A stretch of DNA of 64,000 nucleotides from Callipepla californica brunnescens (lineage: Eukaryota; Chordata; Aves; Galliformes; Odontophoridae): positions 14,968,501 through 15,032,500 of the forward strand of contig JALIRH010000014.1 in the NCBI GenBank assembly GCA_023055505.1, given 5' to 3'. How positions within the stretch are numbered: position 1 is the first letter of the stretch; each line of letters begins with the position of its first letter. Below, one piece after another: positions 14,200 to 28,025 of the stretch. The notes under the pieces were generated by a model. It was given only the letters and a program-made list of their open reading frames with translations. It ran no database searches and was not told the DNA's origin. Both the position numbers and the translations under genes were made by a program.

Positions 14200-14469
14200 A
14201 CTGTGATGTAAAGAAGCAATAAAAGTAAAGGAAAATGCTCAGCCATATCCTAGGCTCACAATAGGAAACTCCAAAGAAGTGATCTCCAAAGAGAGATCCT
14301 TCCCCAGTGGTGGTCAGCCCTTAAATAGGGTATAGGAGAGGTGGAGCCAGACTCCACCCCTTCTGGTCACACAGGTGAGTTACCTTCACTTGCACTCCCA
14401 CAGGTGACACAGTGCTTGCCTCAGGTGATCAATCAGTGGTTCAGGCCATGATTCAATAGTTCCCATGCA
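14200..14469 (-). mobile_element. LTR-like dispersed repeat, copy 1 (probable solo LTR)
   Basis: On the minus strand this block starts with TGCATGGGAAC at 14469. It has a TATA-like TATTTAAGG at 14327-14319, preceded by a GC-richer stretch with repeated CACCTGTG. It is clearly related in order and sequence to the block at 49190-49432 in the same orientation. Shared parts include GGGAAC, GGC-TGAAC, TGATTGA-CACCTG, CAGAAGGGG and a promoter-like segment followed by a purine-rich GGATCTCTC-type stretch. A TG start and a TATA box about 150 bp in suggest a solo LTR of an avian endogenous retrovirus. I cannot name the family, and the left end is approximate. No coding region is attached. Confidence 0.5.
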
Positions 14470-17400
14470 GTGTATTAAATAAAAACCAAAACGAGTAAAA
14501 TTCAACAAATTCCTCAGAAACAAATCCTTTTCCTTTTGTAGACAGAAATAAATTACATAACTTGATAGCCTACAACTTTATTCTTGTACAATCAATGACC
14601 TTTTCAAAGGGGTGGCCATAAACATCCTTCAAACTCAATTGGAGAGTGTTTTCAAACTGCTTTTTACAAAAGTGGAAGGTGGTTTCATGAAATTTTCTCT
14701 TAGGCTTGTAGCCTTTAGCTATTAAGGTCACTCCATATAGACTCCAGAAGAAACATTCTGAATCGTATGTCACTGGAGTGACACCAGAAAACGTCAGGAA
14801 ATTATTTTGTTTCTGTTTCTTCAGCAGCTGAATATCACTTATGAACATTGGAGAACTACATCTAAGATCATTTACTCGAGTACAGAAGCAAGAGTTGGGC
14901 TTTGGGAATGAAAATTTTTCAAAAGTATTACTTTCTTAACAGGTGGAAAGAAAAAATAAATAAATAACCACCCCAGAAATATCCTTCCACGGCCTACAGG
15001 ACAGTAGAGGCATGCTAATTTTGCCTCTGTGAACCTGGTATGCGGACATCAGATAGCGCAATACACAAAGACCTTGATTTGAAGGAGATGGAGCACTTAC
15101 CACTCCCTCTCATTAAATGGCACATGGGACCCTAATCACTTCTAATAATCATGTCCCCACAGTGCAGCTATCCTCTTCACTTTTCTTATGAAGGAAGGTA
15201 ATCATGAAGACAGCCTATTAACATTGAACTAAAGTGAAGGACTTTCTGAGAACAGTGCTTGGACACTGCACGTACAGAGCATCCAAGGCAGTACCTTTCC
15301 TTCTGTCATTGGGCTAAGAAAACAATCAAAACCTCAAATGTAATCCAAATGTATTATTATTCTATCATTTTGGACAGCAGAGAATACAACTATGTTTGTG
15401 GTGTGAGCTCAAGAAAAGATGAGTATCTTAATAAAGGTACTATTAAATTAACAGTGACAGTCACAAGAGATGTCATCAGCCAAAAGAACGGGGCTCAGAA
15501 AGTCAACGTTAATTTAAAAAACAGGAAAAATAGAGGCAAAAGGAGAGATAAAGTGATAGCAATTTAGCAAAAGGCACTTTAGAATGAAGTGATGAACAAA
15601 AGTATTTTTTAAACTGAGGATTATTATTTTGCTTGAAGATTAACGCATCAATGAAAAACATTGTTATGTTGATTGACAGTTCTTAGTGTTCTCAAACTTC
15701 TTTGACTTATACAATACAGCATGTAAACCTTCTAGGAAAATGATGCATGTCTGATTTATGATTGTAATTAATTATATTTTTATTCATAACAGTAAAGCAA
15801 ACTGCCTGAGACTATAAAACCAGGATGGAATGGTACTGAATTCTCACTTCTAAGTGAATCAGATAATCAGAACCAAGTCAAGTTTATCCCAGAGTTTCAG
15901 TAGTAAAGAACACAACTAACAGTAACAAAACTAGAAGAGAATAGAAAAACGAAAGGCAAGGAATAAAAACAAAACAAGTTCAAAGCAAGAGGTAACTTAA
16001 GAGGAACAAATAAAATAGCAAGAAGAGATTAAAACAAATTAAAAAAGAAAATCTTCCTCAGAAAAGTCATCTCTGCTCAATGGCACTTACTCAGTAAAGA
16101 ATATGCCAGGATAATATGCTGCAGTAATAACGACACCAGCATTCATAACATGCATCTTCTTTGGCATATCGCTGAAATGGTGAAGTCACCGGTGCATTAA
16201 GAGAGGCTTCAAATGAGTGATACCATCTTTCTCCATCATATATAAACCCATTATATTCTTCTCAACCATAATGCAATTTCTCTCATAATGATTTTCCCTT
16301 ACTCTTGAGAACATAATTTCTGTCGATGGAATGTTTCCCTGAAGAATCATTTCCAAAACACAGCTTTTCCTCAGTTACCTTTGTAAGTACATTTACATCG
16401 GTAATATTTTCCTAGAAATGTTCATTTTAGATTAAGTTTATAATCACAAACAGTTGTCAAGTGTATTCAGTCTTCAGGAAATAGAGAACGTAATAAGCTA
16501 CTTCAAAGGCTGGGGATGTTTTTCCCCTTCCAATTCAAACTGCAGTTCATAACATGTGTGGTGTTGGACAGGTAGACTGATTCAAAGTGTTCTATAAAAA
16601 ACCCACTTTGATAAAAGGCAGTTTCTTAAATATGACATCTGCTGTCCTTAAAGAAATGCAAATATTTTGCTCTGCCACAACAACTGTACAAAATCCTTCT
16701 ATTCACAGTTAGAGAAGTCTTCATTAAGGAAGAAAAGAGAAAAATACATTCCACTTGGTTCCAAGAATCAAGGAAATAAAAGACTAAGTTTGGAAAGCAA
16801 ATTCTACTGAGGTTTTATACTGAAACAATATTGACAGACATACCACTCGTCACTTCCATACCTATGTCATGAGAAGCAAAGTCTCAGAAATATCTAAGAA
16901 ATATTTTAAGAAATATTCCGTGTTCCCATTACTGCTATTCTTAAGCAAGGTTAAGGGCAGAAAAAGAATAGACAAAGATTGTTAAGATAGGCAGCATGTC
17001 TGATATTTAAGTTGTATTCAGGTATCTAATCATAAAACCCTATGTACCCGTGCAGGAGAGGAAACGAACATAACCCCAGAAGGTCTAACAGTGCTTTATT
17101 AAAGGCTGAAACACAGAAGTTTGCTGAGCTCTCGAAGCAGTAATAAATAAGAAGAAGTAATAATCAGAAGAGCATATGACTCTTTCCAATTTGTATAACG
17201 TACCCTTCTAACAGTTTACCATGCACCCATAATTTAATTTGCTGTGTAGCAATGGAAAATAGGTAGGACCTATGTTTAACTACTAAAAAGAAAAGAAAAA
17301 AAAGGCAAAAAAGGCCCACCAGGCAAGGAGGAAAATTTTTAATACGGATATTTGTCCAAAAGTGTGTCTCTGAGCTCTATTAAATTTGAGAGCTCTTGTT

Positions 17401-20400
17401 TTGCAGACCTCAGCAGGAAGCTAATATCACCCTTTCATCACAACAAGGATACACCGTGCATTTGAAACTATTTTCATTATCCTGAATACATGTTAATCTC
17501 AAACATAAAATGGATCAAACACACACACATTCATCCTTACCTCAAAGAAAGAATTCCCAGACTATAAGGGTAAGTGTTTCTGAGGCTTTAATGAACAAGA
17601 AGAGAGACTTTATGTTCAAAAGATGTTGTTAAAATGGCAATGTCTTCTCATGCTTACTTTTCATGAAGCTATTTGCAGGGCAAAAAGCTTCCTTTGCAAT
17701 GGTTTCTAACCCCTCTAAGATACCTCGTAGGCTGCAGTAACACAAGAGAAGGAAATTATGTGAATCTCACCCCCCCCTCCCTTTTTCCTTACTCTATCAA
17801 TTATCTTCTAGGTATGACACAGCTCCTTTCAAGCTTACGGGTACAGCAAGCGTCTGTATTTTCAAAAGCTACTCATTACTGACAATAACCACAAATAATA
17901 CCAAAACAATGTGAAGCTGCATACAGATGCATATGGAAGACATGGAACCTCCTTTCTTTTGATCAGTTCACGTAGGAGAGCACAAAAGAGAAACCCATTT
18001 TGTCATGTGACAGTTTTCTCAATGAAGCGAGATATAGCAAGGAAAATCTTCAGCTACTGCAGGAGAGGGAAATTCAAAGGTCCTTGGGAGTACTGAAGTA
18101 CAGCACTAATAGCAGATATAGTACAACTTCTGATTACTAGAGTCAGTAGTCTGCTCCACATTAGCAGTGTCCTCTTCTGCCCTGTTATGGGAGTACCCTT
18201 CCTACTGCTGTGTTTGCTGCTTAAACTCAGCTTGCAGTTTCCTAAATTGCCCATTGAACAATACACAGCAAGGTTGTTTTATACTTCAATTGTAGCACAG
18301 GCTGCAATTAAATCAACAAATCAAGTTTAATTAGACATAAGAGGAATACCATTTTAGAAATACCACATAGAAGCTGCATGCATAATCTACTGGGAAAACG
18401 TGCAAATTATTATAGCCTTCTTACTTTAAACAAGATTGTACTTTAAAAAAACTACTTTATTTTTTTTTAATAAATATACCCCTCTATTTTTACAAGAACG
18501 CAAGCACTGAGCTGTACTTTATATTCGCACTTCCATCAAAAGAAGATTTAAGAGGGACTGGAATGATGATCCAAAGGAAGGAGTCTGGGCTGGTAAGTCA
18601 CACTGAGAGCTCTCACTGAGTTCTGGAAATGAGGTAAGAACAGCTGAACTGCCACTAGCCCTGCAGAAACACATACAGGTGGGCACTGAACAACTTGATA
18701 ATTTTACTGTAACAGCTAAATTCTGCACTTAGCATATTTATTGGGTGGCATATGAAAAAATAGAAAACAGTGAAAAAACACCCCACAGATCTGATTTATA
18801 AATGGCTATAGACCACTAAAACACAACAAGTTACAGCTAATTATACTATACTCAATCATCTGATACAACTAATTTTTCTTTGGAATTAAGTTATCTAACA
18901 TTGGTTTTCCAGGTGCTTTGCTACCAATTCATTCATCTTCTGTCAGCAGCCAGGTAAGTCAGAGTTGTATACCTCATGTATTTTGCTAAGCCAGTGTTTT
19001 CAACTCCTCATACCTCATTTGTTTTGCTTGCATCCAAATCTGATGCCCAACCTGTTATTTCTGGGCAGTTCCACAGTAAATTTAGGATTTACATGTTGAA
19101 AGAGTTAGATTTCAGCTGTAATTTCCCTACTGCTTTAAGGTTGTCAAAAGGACACTTTTATAACTTCTGAAATCTCATTCTTGTTCTGCTGCATCATGCT
19201 GCTATATTGGTGTTATCATGGTTGCAGTCATGCTGTTAAGAGCTGACTAAGTATACAGCACGGCGCTGTTAAAATATCCAACCTGTTATATCACCTTTTT
19301 TTTTTTCTTTTATCTCCACGTTGCTTTTAAGTGAAATGTTTAAACTATTGCTTCTCTTTCCCACAGTCCAATTTTATTCAAAATGCAATTATTTTTAAGA
19401 GCAAAATAACTATTATTCATGAACAGTTTTTCAGCTGTTGTGCTGGAAAATAGGCTGAGAGGTGTGGGCAAACCTTATTCAATATTGATAAGTCACTTGC
19501 CAGACATAGGCATTAAAAAAAAAAAAAGTATAATTGTGGTAGGAAAAAAATAGGACAATCGCATGTAGCTTTTAAGACACCCGGAAGCAATTCAAGATGT
19601 TGAAGAGTTGCACACAAACATTAGGGTGATTTTCCACAGGTATTTTTTCTCCTTCCATTACATACATGGTATCCAACCAACAGTTGGCTGCTGTAAGTCT
19701 TCTCACAAAGGTAGAGCTACTTCTGTGACTGAAAGAGTCTATTGAGACACATGCTTTGGATGGAGAGAGGAATAAATCAGTGCCTTAAGAGGCAGAAAAA
19801 AATTTAAATTGGAGAATAACGGTTTTGACTAAATGACCATTTTATAATATGACTTTTTAAATCACGCTTTAGATGTGTATGTATTTATATCCCCTCAAAA
19901 AATCAAAATTCTGAGAGCAGGTTCACACATCCTGTTTGTTTTACAGTAACTTTCACATGTGCTACAGACCAAGTGTTGGGGCACGGAACAGTCACTGCAG
20001 CCAAAGACAGCTTTGAGAGGAGAGCTGGAAGCTTCCCACTGTGCACCAGATGACTCATGAACAAGGGAAGCCTCCCCCTCAGATTTTCCTTTTTTACTCT
20101 GTCCAGTTAAAATGAGGTTCCTCTGTCAAAATAACGGAGGTTTGCAAATACGTATTTGTGGTACCTATACAAAATTCCCAGAGATTCCTACAGAATGACT
20201 GTTATATTCAAGGAAAGAAGAGCAATTCTAAAGGAATCAAAACTAATTAATACATTGTTTAGAAAAAACAGATGTGTGAGCCATCTCCTTCTGACTTGTG
20301 TGTTCATAACTTTCTCTATACAACCTTGAAAAACAGAAGACGAAACAGATACAACCGTATGACTCCAGGAAACAAACATTAAAAATAAAATCATCATCTG

Positions 20401-22141
20401 CAAGCACCTTGTATGCCTATATACCATATTGTGTCTTCAGGCACTCAGACTGGCTCTTATGCAACTAATTGATCTCCGAAACTGTAGAAAGTATTTTTAG
20501 ATAAAACAAAACCAAAGAAAAAGCCCTTCAGAATTGCTGCTTCTGCTGGTTGTTTTTCTCCAGTTTTATTTAAGTTTGAATAAGCAGTATCAAATGCTTT
20601 GTAAAAAGAGATCCAGACAGACTGATTTGGGACTGTACCAGTACAGGGGTTTTTGACTTAAAAAAAAATGCATACAGTAAGCTGTTATTGTTAACATGTG
20701 GTGTTCCTTAGAGGGAGATTTTGACAGTATAGAGTGATTTGTTAAAGGTACTTAATATCCTAATAAGAAGTAAATTACTTTTTAAACATTAGTGTTGCAA
20801 GTTAGCAGGTCATAGATGAAGTTTTCAACATCATTTTCATTTACTAGGTTACAGAAGTCTACTTATTAGTCAACCTGGGGACTCAATCTGTCAAAACTTA
20901 TTTTCAAGTTCATTATGTCAGAAAATTGCTCCTCCTGAAGCGTTTAGAGAAAACTCTTGGCACATCGATTAAAAAAACCCTCTGTTTTGAAATTCCAGTT
21001 CTCCAGATGGCATAAGAGTATGAAACATAACCATAACACTACACGTTTACACAGCTTATGAACAGAAAGATTATGATATTAATGAATTCCATCTTAGTCT
21101 TTTTTTATTTATACAAACATCTTCTCATTTCTGATCCATTCTTTTAATTACTCAAAAATTCACAGAAGTGTCACAAAGGTCCCTCCCTCCCCCCAAATGA
21201 TATTACCATATAAATGAGGAAAAGCCAGCAGGTATGATTTCCAGTATTAGAGCTCCTCTGCTTTTAGAATTAAAGCAAGCATTATCTACACAAAGTAGTT
21301 ACCTATTATGTCTGATAAGTGGCTTGACCATAGACTGTACTTTCTAATTAATACTGGGAAAGGATGATAAGTAGCAATGGAAAAAGAGGGAAATGTTGAT
21401 ATTTTGTATTCAGCCCTCAGTTGACCAATTTTCATCCTGCAAGGTGAGGCCTTGTCTTACCCTTCAGATCTGTATTCTTCTTTGAACAACTGCTGTCCCT
21501 GCACATGCATACAGTCTGACTGTCTTAAGAACTTAAAGTTACTCTTGGCTTTCTGAAACACTCAATAAAAAACACTGCACTGCTTCTTGCTTCAGCCTAG
21601 ATGTGACAACAGTGAAGCTCCCATCTCTGTGCTACAGCTAAGATTGTCAGATGGCTCATTAAGAATTAACTGAACTCTACACCTGATACAATACCATTTC
21701 CAGCTATGCTACAGAGTAGAAAATTAAGAGAATTTTTACACACCAAGTTGTAGCAAACATTTCTGGTCAGAAAAAAACAAGGGTTGTCGTGCCCTGGTTA
21801 CAAGAGTACTCTACTGCTACTCTATTCCCCTTTCAGTTCCCTTTGTCCCAGACGGTCTTTCTTCTACAAGCTACTTGTACAGGATCTCTTCCTACTGAGA
21901 AGGAAGGCATACACCCTCATTCTTTCTCACTTGAGAGTTATGCTTCTTCGCCCCCAATTGTAAAAATACTGGATTATTTCTCTTTCAAGAAGGAAATACT
22001 ACAGCACATTAGATATCATCGATTATTAGAATCACATCCAGCAGCACTCTGTCATGCTGCTGGGTGCCTCATGAGTGCAACAGCTGCACTCATTTACATT
22101 CTGCAGTACCTTCTGTAGTGACCTTCAGTCACTAGTTGGTG

Positions 22142-22195
22142 ATAATTATGTCAGATGATCCCACAAAAATAATTATTATGTCCAACAATCCCATA
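22142..22195. repeat. Imperfect tandem duplication, about 30-bp period
   Basis: Two copies of an ATAATTATGTC-A--ATCCCA unit occur back to back with several substitutions. In the plus frame this gives a doubled IIMS(D/N)(D/N)P peptide pattern, a by-product of the repeat rather than evidence for a gene. Confidence 0.65.
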
Positions 22196-24773
22196 CAGCT
22201 TCATGCTTACCCATCCACAAATATTTTTTTAAGGTCTCAAAACAAGACAGATAGACACGACATTATATTTTCAGGACATATAGAACTGAATTCTCACTTG
22301 ATGCAGCATGTTAAATGCTCATCCAGTGTCAACACATTCAGAAAGTATTCAAAGATTATGTACAATTCAGAACATTTCTGAACACTGTAATCTAAATGCC
22401 CAAAAATGCAAGAGTCCAGTTGTGACAAAAGAATCTGAAAGAAAATCTGAAAGTCTGCAAAGAACGCTTTGCAGAAAAAGCATAAAAGGGTGCGCTACCT
22501 GAACAAAACCAACTGGAAACAGGTTGTGTGGCTAGAGAGAATGGGAGAACTACTTTATACTTTTGGAGCATCCATGAGTTTAAACCTCTTTGTATGTATT
22601 CTGCTGCAGCCTTACATTACTAACTGGATCTTTCACCAAACCAAAGTGAATTGTGATCTGAGATTCTGCTTAGGGGATGGAGATAAATCCACCTTTCATG
22701 TCTTGGACCACTCCTAGTCCCCTTGAAATTTTACCAGCACATTTAACTACATTGCTGAAGCACTCAACAAATAGGACAGAAAAACTTTGAAAGAATCTCT
22801 GGCCATGCTAGTCCATCTCCCGACCAAAGTTACTAGATAGAAAATCTCTCCAGAAGGATTCTTATCAATTGAGCTAGACACTGATCCATAACAAAAAGTA
22901 TGGACCTCACCAAGAAAAAAGAATACAGAGTACCAGCTTTGTCTGGGAGCAACTTCATGAGGAGACTCAGAGCTCTCTATCCAGATGCAGATTTGACAGA
23001 GTCACATACTCATCCACTAACATTAATAGCCGCCGTCCAACAGTGATTTTGTTGTCCCATGTAGACAAGATATATCCCACGAATCAAGGATGCTACCACG
23101 ATGCCAGTCAGTGACAATAGCTCTGGTATTCCAGGTCAACTAGCTAGTTATTACAGATCCTCCAGGGCTTATTTGCATGAACTAAACCTGGAGAAGTTTA
23201 GTAGAAACATACAGGATCATTACAAAAGAAAAAAAAAAACACACCAAAAACCTGAGGCAAATCAATAACTGTTACTTCACCAGATTTCATCCACATAAAG
23301 TAACAGCAGGAAGTTCCCTTCTAATCTCTGATAATAATCTTTTTGTAAATTGCACAGCATCTGTCTATGATTGATAGCGAGTAGGTTTTATGATGCGAAA
23401 AAGTTACATTTACGACAATTCTGAGAGCTTAGAGATCTCCATTTTTCAGCTATAACTTCCAAAAGCCTGCCAAACTTAGGAAGACAAATTATGGATTATT
23501 CAATAAAATATATTTTGTGGCCATTTTTCTCAGGCCATAAGGTGAAAATGTCATTTTGGAAGGGGTAGATGAGGAGCACTTTTAATATTGTACAACTTTG
23601 ACTTGATTAAGTGGAAATGGTAACCATCTCCTCTCACATCCAAAGTATCAGTAGAAGCATTTGCTTGTTACAAAGAACTGTGTGTTCTCAGATGAACACG
23701 AGACAATCTGAGAACTAAGGTGTAAAAAAACATTCAAAGTACAGCGTGGTTTTAATTGAGTTTGCTCATCTTGTGAATCTCTAATCTCATATAGAGAAAG
23801 AGAAGCATTAGAAAAATTGAATTACATTTTCAGTGTTACTTTTTAGCACCAGCCATCTTCACAAGTATGAGGTCCACTTTACACAATTTTTTGGAGTCCA
23901 GCCTTGACATTCTTTGCTTTATTGTTGCTGGAATTATTGTAAAATAATCCTCTAATTTTTATATGCTGAATGGAAATGAAGAGCTACATGCATTACAGCA
24001 AGAAAAGGGTTACTAAGTGCTTTTAGAACAACCTATTAACATCATTGGTACAACAAAACAGTGAAGATGTTCCACAAAAATGAAATGCATGAAAAACCTG
24101 GGACATCCCAGAAGCCTGTAATTTACTGATTTTGAATATGATACAGAGAAATACATCTTTATAATGATAAAAAAAATAATACAGGAGCTACAGGAGCTAC
24201 CTTCTGATCAGACACTGTGATTGGCTTCTGCAGAATTGGAAAAGTTCTTGTTCCATGAAGGACTGTATGTTCCTTGGGGGTGCAAAACCAAGCTTAGTGC
24301 TTAGAATGATTGTGTATCAGAAGATATCTTAATACAGAAGATACGTCAATACAGATGAGAAGGGTGGAATTGATCTAAGTTAGTTGTCTAGGTTTCCTTT
24401 TAATCAATAGGTGGAAGCAGGTACCGTTCATCTCACTCTAGTGTAGCTATACAAACTAGGTCAAATGAATTGTACCTAAAGAATTAATTGTCTGCTTCAC
24501 ACTGGTGGCTGCAAAACAAGTCTAATCAGTTGAATCAAATGCAACTGTAGTACAGCTAGCTTAAGCTAGATAAGAGGAATCGTATTTAAAGTGCATCTTT
24601 CACTCCTTTAAAGGTCAACAGCTTAGCAAATTTCTGTAATGAAAAAAAAATGAAGCCTAAAATAACAGTGCACCTTGCATTAAGGATACTGATGCCAGCT
24701 CACTCAGAGCAGGATTCTTACTAACCTTTCCATAGGAGCTGGTCTTCAAAACTAAGGTCTGTCCTCCTCTTAG

Positions 24774-24810
24774 GAAAAAAAAAAAAAAGAAAGAAAAAAA
24801 AAAAAAAGAG
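24774..24810. repeat. A-rich tract with interspersed G
   Basis: Two A14 runs separated by GAAAG, then GAG. It is a simple purine repeat and likely length-variable. Confidence 0.85.
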
Positions 24811-25846
24811 AACATTTTATAGGTGACTTTGTCCTGCTGAGCCAACATATGGTACTTCAGTGTAATCATAGCAGGTGTTCCTGCAGGAACCCTGATTATT
24901 TCAGCAAACTATGGAATGATAAACAGGAAACTCAAGAATAATGAGAAGCAAATACGGAAAGGAAAGGTCAGGGAAATGTCCTAGCATATTTAATACATGA
25001 GATTTTACCTTTCGGGTAAACTGAGTTCTCCAGAAACAGACTCAACCTTGGCCCAAGGAAATCATTAAGTACCTGAAATGGATGGTACTAATGCCAAATG
25101 GTGCTCTTTGAGAACCTCAAAATGCAGTCCCCACAGGTGTGGGGGAAGTAACATCATTCTCACTTCACAGGTGTTTGGACAGTAAGCTAAGCTACACAAA
25201 GTTAGTGACTTCAGTCATACAGGAGACCTGAAGGGATTTGAAATTAATGACAGTTTCTCAAATCCTAACCTTAGACCTTCTTGATGGAGCTGAACTATAC
25301 TTCCCCATGATATGGTCACAGCCACAGTGTCACAACTAAAATGCCTGAATATTTGTCTTAGTCATGACACGTCCCCCATTACAGCTCTGAAAATGCCAAG
25401 AGAGTGAGACAAAGACTTGTATCTATGCAGATGTGATGGATGGCTTTAACACACAGTACAAATGACACTTAAAACCTGCTGCTGCTTCAGCCCTCAGATG
25501 ACAACCACATGCTCTCACTTGCTCTAACATCCTTCAGTTTAGTCATGGGTAAGGAGGGTAGATTTCAGTTATAGCCTGGTTACAATTTGTATACAGGCTG
25601 ATTAATCAGCCCCTATGTGGGAGAAATTGATTTCACTTAGATTGAAAACTCAGTAACACAGTAGCAGCTGTGTTGTACATAAAACAGCATGACTAGGCAT
25701 GCATCTGTGGGTACATAAGAGCCAAATAATACCCTTTAGCTTATACCATATAAATCAAACCATGTCACTAGATTAAATGACTAATGTTATAATGAGGTAT
25801 TTATATTTAATAGTTGGTTTAAATTATATAACAAGATATTCTGAAG

Positions 25847-25866
25847 AAAAAAAAAAAAAAAAAAAA
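25847..25866. repeat. A20 homopolymer
   Basis: Twenty consecutive A on the plus strand, with no recognisable retroelement to its left. Confidence 0.85.
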
Positions 25867-27959
25867 GCAGTGCAGCCCAGTAAGGAACAATTGAAAATTC
25901 AGAAATAACTATTTATAGGTTTACAGCCATTTAAATTTAAACCTTCATGGTTTATTTTTAGAGCATTTTCCTTCATCAGTCACAGTGCACAGGTGAGACA
26001 GATCTAATACAGGGAATCTGTTAAGTTAGTGTGCACATTTAAATCTCACGCCGATTCAAGCAGACAAGGCTGGGCACCTCCAAGGAATCATTCTGAGTCA
26101 GGATGGATACAGAATGATCATAGAGTATAACTCCTCTCACCGCAAAGGAGCACACGTGAGAATCAGCATCATATTAATGGCACAGCTTATCAACCCCGCC
26201 ATTTTCTGGTCTCTGTGTCCTGCCTAATGGAAATGTTAAAGCTGTTTCATTTTCCTGGTTTGCAATAGCAAACACTCAACCCAAAGTCTGTTCTCACCTA
26301 ATACATAAGAAAATATTTCCTACTCATCAGGCTAGAATCTATTCTTTTACCTCTGGCAATATAGAACAAAGTAAAGCAACACTAATAAGGAGGTAACTCC
26401 CAGTAGAGATGTAGAAACCACTCGATTTGTAACAGCACTACTAAAAACTTAAGAAATGAATTTACTCAGCATGGAATAGATTCATAACCTACATTCACTG
26501 CAGTTCACAGACCGGGCATCTTTCAGTCTCAGTAAGCACAGTGAGGCATCCACATACACATAGAAGGCTTGGTTTTAAAGAGGTGCTCCAAAGGAAGGAT
26601 CCAGCACTCTCACCAAATGGTTCAGAACTAACTGAAGCTTAAAGTCAAACATTTCAATTGTTTTTGACTCTTTATGTGGTCAAATCCATTTTTCTTTGTT
26701 GTGACAGTGGTACTACAATAGACACTGCTGCTAAGCTGTGGTTAACGTGACATGCATTGGGGCAGCACGACAAGAACCTACCAAGAAACTCTCTAGAGTA
26801 GGTACCTAGTACCCATGACTACTGTGCTGCTCTGCTCATCACCCTGACAGCTATTACTTCCACCCAAAAACAGTTATTTTGGTATCTTTACAGTCACGCC
26901 CTTTGACTGCTCATCCAAAGCATGTACTTCAGTTAATCCCAGGTGTCACACATGCACGTCACTTTCCCTAGTTCTCTGCATTATTTTGCAAAGTCCCTCA
27001 GTCAGCAGCCCAGCTGTTTCAGCACCATTCTTCTACACAAGGAAGGTAACTGTGCTGAGTGTGAAAGACGACAGGCCAGCCACTAACCTGTGCTGCTCTG
27101 CTTGGGTCATTTTGAGCTGTTTTCATATGCATTGTGAGAGTATGCTTCCTTCATCGCAGGAAGATTACGGAAACGTAGAAATTTGGACATCACTCATAAC
27201 GATGGAAACATTGATGCAACATGCACAATGCTGTCTTCATGATATCATCACTATTAGTGCTATAGTTGCAAGCAGCACAGCCAAGGAGAAGCCATGAAAA
27301 TACAGAAATGTATACAATAACTGATGTAATATGGCCAAGAAGCAGGATACAGTATTCTCTCCCTCTCTCCAGTTCAGCTCTTAATATCAGAACAACTGGT
27401 TGAAAAGCACTTAATTACAGCTACTCCAGAACTGTGCTCCCCTATTTGCATTTTTTCATGACCACAGTTTGGGAACAGCTCTAAGTATATGCAATGGTGG
27501 TATTAATTGTAACGTTCACTTATAATCCATTTGAATGTTTCCCCCAAAGGAGTAGCTCCAAATTATATCTGAAGGTGCAGCAAACAGAATCTTTTCTTCC
27601 TTGCTTTGTTTGCTGAACCAGCTCTAAATGGTTTTACAGAGATGATACGCCATAAATCTAAAAGAACTGCGCTACTATTGCATAAAGAAAAACATAAAAG
27701 AAGAAAACAGCCTGATACTTAGGAGGCATATTTTAGATGAGCACCAAGTTTAGAAAATGACAGCCACATTCACTGAAAAAGAACACCATGTCTCAGCTCC
27801 CACAGAGCACAGCTCAGCAGGACTCACATGCATCACAGCTGTTCTAGCAGCCACTCACTGAGGACAACAAATTTCAGCTACAAGTGACCATCAATAGTTA
27901 ATGAAACGTCTGCTTCCTTTCTCTCCCCCCTTCCTCCATCCTGCCAGAAAGGGGAAAGA

Positions 27960-28025
27960 CAAATCACCCACAGGTCTTCTAGATCTGTGTTTTCTAGAGA
28001 CTTCTGATTCTATGATTCTATTCTG
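27960..28025 (+). mobile_element. Possible CR1 3'-end remnant
   Basis: The plus strand has GATTCTATGATTCTATTCTG at 28008-28027, which contains the CR1 terminal octamer ATTCTATG repeated. It is preceded by a faint GATC/TCTAGAG stretch like the CR1 3' UTR. If real, it is a very old plus-strand copy opposite in orientation to the other CR1s here. The octamer alone could be coincidental. Confidence 0.35.

Larger units (their letters stand above)
14470..27959. other. Intronic unique DNA
   Basis: No gene recognised. Contents are an A/purine-rich patch at 15900-16050, a 30-bp-period duplication (22142-22195), A-rich tracts (24774-24810, 25847-25866), a TACAGGAGC tandem pair near 24180, and otherwise AT-rich unique DNA. 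The open frames at 15259-15567, 21789-22118 and 26986-27297 resemble no family I know. Confidence 0.5.

Noticed and set aside
17518..17530. Short (AC)n run
   Set aside because: Too short (about six units) to list as a separate repeat.
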